The notes under the pieces are model-generated. The model ran no database searches. It saw only the letters and a list, made by a program, of their open reading frames with translations, and was not told the origin of the DNA. From JBFKOL01 sp041628815 (GTDB lineage: Bacteria > Bacteroidota > Bacteroidia > Chitinophagales > Saprospiraceae): 12,057 bases of DNA. The stretch's first letter is position 1. Each line of letters starts with the position of its first letter. The DNA is taken from the NCBI GenBank assembly GCA_041628815.1, contig JBFKOL010000109.1, positions 1-12,057 on the forward strand, read 5' to 3'. The translations under genes and the position numbers were made by a program. Below, in pieces: positions 7,110 to 12,057 of this stretch.

Positions 7110-8298
7110 CAAAGAAGTCTTTTAATCGCCTGCAGGCTTCCATCAGTTGTGATTCGCTTGCCGCATAAGACAACCGTATACAGTCGGGCGCCCCAAAAGC
7201 TGCCCCGGCCACGACACCAACATGTACCTCGGCGAGGATCGCTTCGGCCAGCTCGTCGGAGTTATTGATAACCTCCCCCTTGTAAGTCTTGCCGTAAAAG
7301 TGGCTTATATCGGGAAAAATGTAAAATGCACCCTGCGGTACATTTACCTTCATACCTTTGATTTTCCTGAGTTGCGTAATGACCTTATCCCTGCGGTCAC
7401 GAAATATGGCAGTCATTTTTTTAGCTTCCGTTAGATCAGCATCCAATGCTGCAGCCGCTGCCTTCTGTCCAAATGCCGTGGCTCCGGAAGTGCATTGTCC
7501 CTGGATCTTAGAACAAGCCTGTGCGATGAATGCCGGGGCAGCCATATACCCCAGTCTCCAGCCAGTCATGGCAAATCCTTTGGACATACCATTAACAATG
7601 ATTGTACGGTCGCGGATATTTTCATTCGCAGCAATAGAATGATGAACTCCATCAAATACGATGTGCTCATAGATCTCATCGGAGACTACATAGACGTGCT
7701 CGTGAGGAGCGATAACATCAGCGATGGCCTTGAGTTCAGCCTTTGTATAAACCGAGCCGGTAGGATTGGAGGGAGAAGAATAAAGCACAAACTTGGTCCT
7801 GGGACTGATGGCCGCTGCTACTTGTTCAGGTGTAACTTTGTAGTCATCCTCAATAGAAGCTTCCACTACTACTGGGGTGCCTCCGGCCAGGCGAACGATC
7901 TCTATATAAGAGACCCAGTAAGGAGTGAAGATGATCACTTCATCACCGGGGTTGAGCATGGCCTGGCATAGATTCGATATGGTCTGTTTGGCTCCATTGG
8001 ACACGACGATTTGACTCACGTCAAAATCGAGCCCGTTATCCCTTTTCAGCTTACGGACAATAGCTTTCCTATATTCCAACAGCCCAGGCACGGGTGTATA
8101 ATGCGTGTAACCGTCATCCAGTGCCTTTTTTGCTGCTTCTCGGATAAATTCCGGGGTTTCAAAATCGGGTTCGCCGACGCTAAGGCTGATCACATCGTGA
8201 CCCTGTGCAGCCGCGTCGCGCGCCAATTGGGCCATCCTGAGGGTCGCAGATTCAGAAAGGTTGAGGACAGTATCCGATAAAACAGTGAATTGAGACAT
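7096..8298 (-). CDS. PLP-dependent aspartate-type aminotransferase, class I/II
   Basis: Cytoplasmic fold-type I aminotransferase of 400 residues, closest in pattern to the bacterial aspartate (and in some members prephenate or other amino-acid) aminotransferases of the subgroup I-gamma type. Seen: SVGEPDF 40-46; YTPVPGLLEYR, the substrate-entry segment, 67-77; SNGAKQ 100-105, cofactor phosphate binding; SPSNPTG 175-181 with N178; SDEIY 206-210 with D207 and Y210 binding the pyridine ring; SKGFAMTGWRLGY 239-251 with Schiff-base lysine K240 and R248; and R375 in CIRLSY, which should bind the substrate carboxylate. All key residues are present and the length is normal. The ATG at 8298 is the natural start. 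A near-consensus Bacteroidota -7 element lies just upstream, so it probably has its own promoter although it follows purKE on the same strand. Exact substrate range cannot be read from sequence. Confidence 0.95.
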   Translation of the reverse strand: MSQFTVLSDTVLNLSESATLRMAQLARDAAAQGHDVISLSVGEPDFETPEFIREAAKKALDDGYTHYTPVPGLLEYRKAIVRKLKRDNGLDFDVSQIVVSNGAKQTISNLCQAMLNPGDEVIIFTPYWVSYIEIVRLAGGTPVVVEASIEDDYKVTPEQVAAAISPRTKFVLYSSPSNPTGSVYTKAELKAIADVIAPHEHVYVVSDEIYEHIVFDGVHHSIAANENIRDRTIIVNGMSKGFAMTGWRLGYMAAPAFIAQACSKIQGQCTSGATAFGQKAAAAALDADLTEAKKMTAIFRDRRDKVITQLRKIKGMKVNVPQGAFYIFPDISHFYGKTYKGEVINNSDELAEAILAEVHVGVVAGAAFGAPDCIRLSYAASESQLMEACRRLKDFFDRMV

Positions 8299-8318
8299 AA
8301 TTAAGATTGTTGAAGCGC

Positions 8319-8326
8319 CAAAAATA
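8319..8326 (-). promoter_or_regulatory. Candidate -7 promoter element for the aminotransferase
   Basis: Read on the minus strand this is TATTTTTG, a full match to the Bacteroidota -7 consensus TAnnTTTG. It would place the transcript start close to 8312, giving a leader of about 13-15 bases before the ATG at 8298. No clear TTTG -33 element is found 19-21 bases further upstream, so it is only a candidate. Confidence 0.4.
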
Positions 8327-8351
8327 ATACGCTAGAAGAAATGAATATAGA

Positions 8352-8373
8352 ATTCAGAATGATGAATCTGAAT
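8352..8373 (-). terminator. AT-rich hairpin after purE, possible terminator
   Basis: ATTCAGA (8352-8358) and TCTGAAT (8367-8373) form a perfect 7-bp stem with an 8-base loop, beginning 17 bases beyond the purE stop on the minus strand. The RNA after it is U-rich in patches (TCTATATTCATTTC) but lacks a clean U-run. It could end the purKE transcript before the aminotransferase promoter. Confidence 0.35.
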
Positions 8374-8390
8374 GCATAATTATTAATTCG

Positions 8391-8900
8391 TCAGCCTTCA
8401 CCTCCATTTTGTTGTTTTTCCAACCTTTCGACTTGTGTCTTCACTTTGTCATTAAGGCTTTTTTTATAAGACTCCAAGGCAGCGGCGACTCTTTCATCTT
8501 GCAACGATAAAATTTCCGCCGCCAGAATACCAGCATTCTGGGCACCGTTCAATGCAACGGTAGCTACCGGTACGCCGCCAGGCATCTGTAGTATACTAAG
8601 GACACTGTCCCAGCCGTCAATAGAGTTGGAGGATTTGATGGGTACGCCAATGACAGGTAAAGTCGTAAGAGATGCCACCATCCCTGGCAAATGAGCCGCA
8701 CCTCCGGCGCCAGCAATGATCACCTGGATGCCACGCGATCTTGCCTCGGTCGCGTATTCAAACATTCTTTGGGGTGTCCTGTGTGCCGAAACAATGGTTA
8801 TTTCAAAGGGAATTTGTATAGAATCAAGGAATTCTGCCGCCTTTGACATGACCGGCAGATCCGATTGCGAACCCATAATGATGCTGATCTTTTTGCTCAT
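8391..8900 (-). CDS. purE: N5-carboxyaminoimidazole ribonucleotide mutase, class I PurE
   Basis: Converts N5-CAIR, made by PurK, into 4-carboxy-AIR (CAIR) in de novo purine synthesis; cytoplasmic, octameric in characterised members. 169 residues, normal length. Motifs: GSQSD 10-14, which binds the substrate phosphate; SAHRTP 38-43 with the catalytic histidine H40; AGAGGAAHLPGM 63-74; and ILQMPGGVPVATVALNGAQNAG across 103-124, all typical of class I PurE, which works with a separate PurK. The C-terminal 20 residues are charged, ending in a GGEG tail. Its ATG overlaps the purK stop by 4 bases (ATGA), which implies cotranscription and translational coupling. Confidence 0.97.
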   Translation of the reverse strand: MSKKISIIMGSQSDLPVMSKAAEFLDSIQIPFEITIVSAHRTPQRMFEYATEARSRGIQVIIAGAGGAAHLPGMVASLTTLPVIGVPIKSSNSIDGWDSVLSILQMPGGVPVATVALNGAQNAGILAAEILSLQDERVAAALESYKKSLNDKVKTQVERLEKQQNGGEG

Positions 8901-10057
8901 GCTATGACTTTAAAGGTCGAAATGATATTTACATATTTTTCAAAAAGTTCTTGATGATCATCACCGATAATGGTGATGTGCCCCATCTTGCGATTAGGAC
9001 GCGTTTCTTTTTTTCCATATAGGTGAACGTGAACACCCTTCTCCGCCAAAACGCTTCTCAATCCTTGATATTGTACAGCGCCACTGTAACCAGGCGATCC
9101 TAATAAATTGACCAACAGTGACTTATGCAAGGTTTCCGGTGAGCCCAGCGGCCAACCGCTGATAGCCCTGAGGTGGTTTTCATACTGCGAACATACACAG
9201 GCTTCTATCGTATGGTGACCACTGTTATGGGGCCGTGGTGCAACCTCATTTATCAATACTTCCCCTTCCACCGTAAGAAACATTTCAATAGCCAGGAGGC
9301 CGACAATGCCAAATGCTTCAGCAGTGCGCATTGCGAGGTCCTGAATCTTCTTTCGGACTTTATCCGGAATTTCTGCAGGTCCTTTCTGGTAAAGAAGGAT
9401 ATGATTCCTTGGGTCAAAAACCATTTCGACAGGATCATATTGTACCATTTCTCCATGGACAGACCGGCACACAATCACCGCTATTTCCTTTTTTATGTTC
9501 ACTTTCCGCTCAACGAGAAAGTCTTTCGTAAATGCGCGATTGAGGTCTTGCCCCGACTTTAGGAGGGTAACCCCTCGACCATCATATCCTTCTCTTCTCG
9601 TTTTTTGAATCAGCGGATAAGTCCACCGCTCTTCCTGAAGCGCAACTTTCAGACGGGTGAGTTCATCGAAAAGCTCAAACTCAGCAGTAGGGATCTCATG
9701 AGTTATAAAAAACTCCTTTTGAAGTCCTTTATCCTGGATCGTAGTAATGACGTCAGCCTGAGGATAGACCTTTACGCCTCTTTCTTCCAGGTACGATAGC
9801 GCCCTGGCATTGATCTTTTCTATTTCTACCGTGACAATGTCCATGTCCTTACCAAACTGGACAACGTCTTCGTATTTGGTGAAATCGCCTTCTGTAAAAC
9901 GATGAGATATCAAACCTGCAGGGAAAGAACGATCTTTGTCCATGAGGCATAAATCCATAGCCAGCGGGGCACCAGCCAGAAACAACATCTTGCCAAGCTG
10001 ACCTCCGCCGAGGATGCCGATACGATAATGTCTATCACTATATTTTTGTGAATACAT
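8897..10057 (-). CDS. purK: N5-carboxyaminoimidazole ribonucleotide synthase PurK
   Basis: ATP-grasp enzyme that joins bicarbonate to 5-aminoimidazole ribonucleotide using ATP, giving N5-CAIR for PurE. 386 residues, usual size. Seen: nucleotide-fold start GILGGGQLGKM 14-24; DKGLQKEF 109-116; ATP-grasp lysine region IQKTRREGYDGRG 150-162; E79 in the TVEIE strand; metal-binding end of the grasp domain with E258 in LLAIEMF and INEVAPRPHNSGH 269-281; and a C-terminal domain with the MGHITI strand (358-363). All hallmark motifs are intact. The start at 10057 leaves an 11-residue lead before the first strand, acceptable for the family. First gene of the purKE pair; divergent from pyrC across 80 bp. 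Confidence 0.97.
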   Translation of the reverse strand: MYSQKYSDRHYRIGILGGGQLGKMLFLAGAPLAMDLCLMDKDRSFPAGLISHRFTEGDFTKYEDVVQFGKDMDIVTVEIEKINARALSYLEERGVKVYPQADVITTIQDKGLQKEFFITHEIPTAEFELFDELTRLKVALQEERWTYPLIQKTRREGYDGRGVTLLKSGQDLNRAFTKDFLVERKVNIKKEIAVIVCRSVHGEMVQYDPVEMVFDPRNHILLYQKGPAEIPDKVRKKIQDLAMRTAEAFGIVGLLAIEMFLTVEGEVLINEVAPRPHNSGHHTIEACVCSQYENHLRAISGWPLGSPETLHKSLLVNLLGSPGYSGAVQYQGLRSVLAEKGVHVHLYGKKETRPNRKMGHITIIGDDHQELFEKYVNIISTFKVIA

Positions 10058-10112
10058 AGAATTTTTCCTAATGCAATCTGCTATTATCTGCAGATGGATT
10101 CGTTTACAACCT

Positions 10113-10130
10113 GCATCTTTGCAAAAATGC
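10113..10130. promoter_or_regulatory. Near-palindrome with back-to-back -7-like elements, purK/pyrC
   Basis: GCATCTTTGCAAAAATGC is palindromic in 8 of 9 base pairs; only 10117 and 10126 do not pair. Read rightwards the left part gives CATCTTTG (10114-10121), read leftwards the right part gives CATTTTTG (10129-10122); each matches TAnnTTTG at five of six fixed positions. They could be the -7 elements of pyrC (leader about 10 bases) and purK (leader about 58 bases), or the palindrome could be an operator. A second perfect 10-bp palindrome, ATCTGCAGAT, lies at 10086-10095. A fully matching TATTTTTG on the plus strand at 10041-10048, inside the purK start, is another pyrC candidate. No -33 element is clear. 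Confidence 0.4.
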
Positions 10131-10137
10131 GATTGAA

Positions 10138-11472
10138 ATGGCGAAAATAATCATAAAGAACGGCTTGGTGATCAACCGTGGAAAATCAGAAATCAAAGAT
10201 ATCATGGTCGCCGGACGAAGAATCATCCGCATGGATAATGACATTAGTGACCCAACAGCCGAAGTAATAGACGCACGGGGTTCATGGGTCATGCCAGGCA
10301 TCATAGATGATCAGGTTCATTTCAGACAGCCTGGACTTGAGTACAAGGCTACCATTGGAACAGAATCGCGTGCAGCGGTGGCTGGAGGTGTCACCTCATT
10401 CATGGAAATGCCGAATACAAAGCCACCAGCGCTCACCCAGGCTCTTTTGCAAGACAAGTACAACATCGCTTCCAGAGATTCTGTCGCCAACTATTCCTTC
10501 TACATGGGGGCCTCCAATGATAATTTGGAAGAGGTCCTCAGGACAGACGGATCCAATGTATGTGGGATCAAAGTTTTCATGGGTTCGAGCACCGGGAATA
10601 TGTTGGTAGACAATGAGAAAACCTTAGAGGGTATTTTTTCTAAAGCACATTTGTTGATCGCAACACATTGTGAAGATGAGGCAACCATCCGGTACAACTT
10701 ACAGAAGCTAAAGTCGTCCGGTAAGACCTTAACTGCCCTAGATCATCCTTCTATTCGTTCCAGGGAGGGTTGCCTTAAATCGTCGTCTTTTGCCGTCGAA
10801 TTGGCAAAAACCCATCAAACAAGACTGCATGTTCTCCATATCAGCACCCGTGAAGAGTGTAACCTGTTTAGAAATGACATCCCGTTGCCAAGGAAAAAAA
10901 TTACGGCAGAAGCATGTGTCCACCATCTTTATTTCAACGATTCCTATTACGAATCTCTGGGAAACCGCATAAAGTGTAACCCGGCAATAAAAACAAAATC
11001 TGACCAGGAAGCGATACTAGCTGCCGTACTTGACGGTCGTATAGATGTTATTGCCACAGATCATGCCCCACATACCCTCGAAGAAAAACAGCGCCCTTAC
11101 GGCAATTCGCCCAGCGGTCTGCCACTCGTCCAGCATACCCTGAACATCATGTTGGACTTTTATCACCGCGGAGCTATTTCAAAAGAAATGATTGTTGAAA
11201 AAATGTGTCATGGACCGGCCGTATTATTTGATATAGAAGGGAGGGGATATCTCGATGAAGGATGTTATGCAGACATCGTGATCGTTGACCCGGAAAAATC
11301 CTTTAAAGTCTCAAATTGTGACTTATTGTATAAGTGTGGTTGGTCGCCACTTGAAGGAATGGATTTAAAAGGTGATATAAGCCATGTCTTTGTCAATGGC
11401 CGGATTAAATTCGCGAAAGGGAAATTGATCTCTGATGAACCGGGGATGCGCTTGACTTTTGCTAGAAGCTGA
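10138..11472 (+). CDS. pyrC: Dihydroorotase, type I (amidohydrolase superfamily)
   Basis: Closes N-carbamoyl-aspartate to dihydroorotate, step three of pyrimidine synthesis; cytoplasmic zinc enzyme. 444 residues. After a small beta-sandwich start, residues 54-66 read GIIDDQVHFRQPG: the metal-site HxH is QxH here (Q59, H61). Other expected residues are present: K145 in GIKVFMGSS, the carboxylated bridging lysine; H177 in ATHCED; H234 in HVLHIST; D308 in ATDHAPH. AGGVTSFMEMPNTKP (82-96) and NRIKCNPAIK (276-285) are also family signatures. The same QxH form occurs, as I recall, in Porphyromonas gingivalis dihydroorotase, so it is probably a lineage trait, not decay. A related hydantoinase or allantoinase role is possible but less likely given the close overall pattern. 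Its last 11 bases overlap the end of ribH, which runs the other way. Confidence 0.92.
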   Translation: MAKIIIKNGLVINRGKSEIKDIMVAGRRIIRMDNDISDPTAEVIDARGSWVMPGIIDDQVHFRQPGLEYKATIGTESRAAVAGGVTSFMEMPNTKPPALTQALLQDKYNIASRDSVANYSFYMGASNDNLEEVLRTDGSNVCGIKVFMGSSTGNMLVDNEKTLEGIFSKAHLLIATHCEDEATIRYNLQKLKSSGKTLTALDHPSIRSREGCLKSSSFAVELAKTHQTRLHVLHISTREECNLFRNDIPLPRKKITAEACVHHLYFNDSYYESLGNRIKCNPAIKTKSDQEAILAAVLDGRIDVIATDHAPHTLEEKQRPYGNSPSGLPLVQHTLNIMLDFYHRGAISKEMIVEKMCHGPAVLFDIEGRGYLDEGCYADIVIVDPEKSFKVSNCDLLYKCGWSPLEGMDLKGDISHVFVNGRIKFAKGKLISDEPGMRLTFARS

Positions 11473-11980
11473 TGCGCTTATTCTGGGCTTTTAATCGTTG
11501 CTGCAAGCTAAACATTTTGAGTCCTGTAACAGCAGCTTCATGTCCCTTATCTCCTTTGTCACCACCCGAACGCGCCATAGCCTGTTTCATATTGTTTGTG
11601 GTCAGGACTCCGAAAACCACAGGAACACCGGAGATGAGGCTCAATTGGGAGATAGCCCTGGCCACTGTATGACTGATGTAATCGTCGTGTTTAGTTTCGC
11701 CCTGGATCACACATCCGAGGCAAACAATAAACTCCGGTTTGTGTGTGCTAGACAGGAGGTATTTTGCTCCTAAAGGAAGCTCATAAGATCCTGGAACGGT
11801 ATAAACAGAAACATTGTCATGAAGAATTCCTGATTCAAGCAATGCATTTCGACACGACTGTTCCATCCGGTCAACAACGGCTGTATTCCATTCCGTCCTA
11901 ACAATACCTACCTTGATATTGCCAATTTCATCAATGGGATATTCCTTGTGATCGAAAGGTCTGTAATCGGCCTGTGCCAT
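11462..11980 (-). CDS. ribH: 6,7-dimethyl-8-ribityllumazine synthase
   Basis: Condenses 5-amino-6-ribitylamino-uracil with 3,4-dihydroxy-2-butanone 4-phosphate, the penultimate step of riboflavin synthesis; forms large hollow cytoplasmic assemblies in many bacteria. 172 residues, usual length. Seen: VRTEWN 27-32, the substrate-ring strand (W31 in the usual aromatic place); VPGSYELP 62-69; GCVIQGETKHDDYI 89-102 with catalytic H98; GVPVVFGVLTTNN 118-130; and R137 in MARSGGDKGDKGHEAA, which binds the phosphate. A basic C-terminal tail follows. Its ATG comes 2 bases after the stop of the gene on its right, so the two are likely one operon, and no Shine-Dalgarno is seen. Its 3' end runs 11 bases into pyrC on the opposite strand. 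Confidence 0.96.
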   Translation of the reverse strand: MAQADYRPFDHKEYPIDEIGNIKVGIVRTEWNTAVVDRMEQSCRNALLESGILHDNVSVYTVPGSYELPLGAKYLLSSTHKPEFIVCLGCVIQGETKHDDYISHTVARAISQLSLISGVPVVFGVLTTNNMKQAMARSGGDKGDKGHEAAVTGLKMFSLQQRLKAQNKRISF

Positions 11981-11982
11981 AG

Positions 11983-12057
11983 CTATTGCAGCATAGCAAT
12001 GTACTTGGGAGCATCCGCTGCCTGGATCGATTTGGGGTATTCCTTTTCTATCCTTTC
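11983..12057 (-). CDS. C-terminal end of a probable TPR protein (partial)
   Basis: An open frame enters from the right edge and ends at TAG (11985-11983); 24 residues are visible. They read EKEYPKSIQAADAPKYIAML within the frame, which has the shape of the final helix pair of a tetratricopeptide-repeat or YfgM/BamD-like protein, in which a 'YP.S..A..A..YI' pattern is common. It stops 2 bases before the ribH start, pointing to cotranscription. A TPR gene directly upstream of ribH is an arrangement I recall from Bacteroidota genomes. With so little sequence the family call is tentative, but that this is a coding end is fairly likely from the frame and spacing. Confidence 0.55.
   Translation of the reverse strand, partial: ERIEKEYPKSIQAADAPKYIAMLQ

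Noticed and set aside
7495..7971. 158-codon plus-strand frame opposite the aminotransferase
   Set aside because: It lies wholly antisense to a gene with every catalytic motif intact, and its translation shows no recognisable domain.
10127..10150. Seven-codon frame overlapping the pyrC start as a regulatory leader peptide
   Set aside because: Very short, no ribosome site, no run of regulatory codons; easily chance.

Overview
The window looks like chromosomal DNA of a member of the Bacteroidota. The clues are two RND permeases of types I associate with this phylum (a TM4 end reading DNIIVMMHHY in one, a TM10 core reading VNDAILKID in the other), a stand-alone S23-family four-helix-bundle gene, a dihydroorotase with the DDQVHFR form of the metal site, sequences resembling the Bacteroidota -7 promoter element (TAnnTTTG), and almost no Shine-Dalgarno sequences. 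This assignment is inference from recalled family patterns; no search was run.

Left part (1-7055), membrane export. A divergent region at 2255-2449 separates two transcription units. Leftwards runs an RND permease gene whose C-terminal part lies beyond base 1; 751 codons are visible without a stop. Rightwards run a lipoprotein periplasmic adaptor (membrane fusion protein), a small four-helix-bundle protein of unknown function, and a second complete RND permease of 991 residues that appears to start at TTG. Only one adaptor is seen for two clearly different permeases, so a heteromeric RND pump (in the manner of MdtBC) is a reasonable hypothesis. No outer-membrane TolC-type gene and no regulator are in the window.

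Right part (7096-12057), core metabolism. On the minus strand are a PLP-dependent aspartate-type aminotransferase and, upstream of it, purK and purE, which overlap by 4 bases and form the N5-CAIR route of purine synthesis. Divergent from purK, and sharing an 80-bp control region with an 18-bp near-palindrome, is a type I dihydroorotase (pyrC) for pyrimidine synthesis. Its 3' end overlaps by 11 bases the 3' end of ribH (lumazine synthase, riboflavin synthesis). ribH follows by 2 bases the stop codon of a gene whose last 24 codons are visible at the right edge and look like the tail of a tetratricopeptide-repeat protein. Apart from the purKE pair these genes share no pathway; they look like ordinary housekeeping neighbours.

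There is no tRNA, rRNA, CRISPR array, insertion sequence or phage gene that I can see. No stretch longer than about 200 bases lacks a gene. The items most worth a second look are the divergent two-permease/one-adaptor arrangement, the AT-rich four-helix-bundle gene sitting between adaptor and permease, the unusual charged residues in the permease relay helices, and the palindromic purK/pyrC control region.
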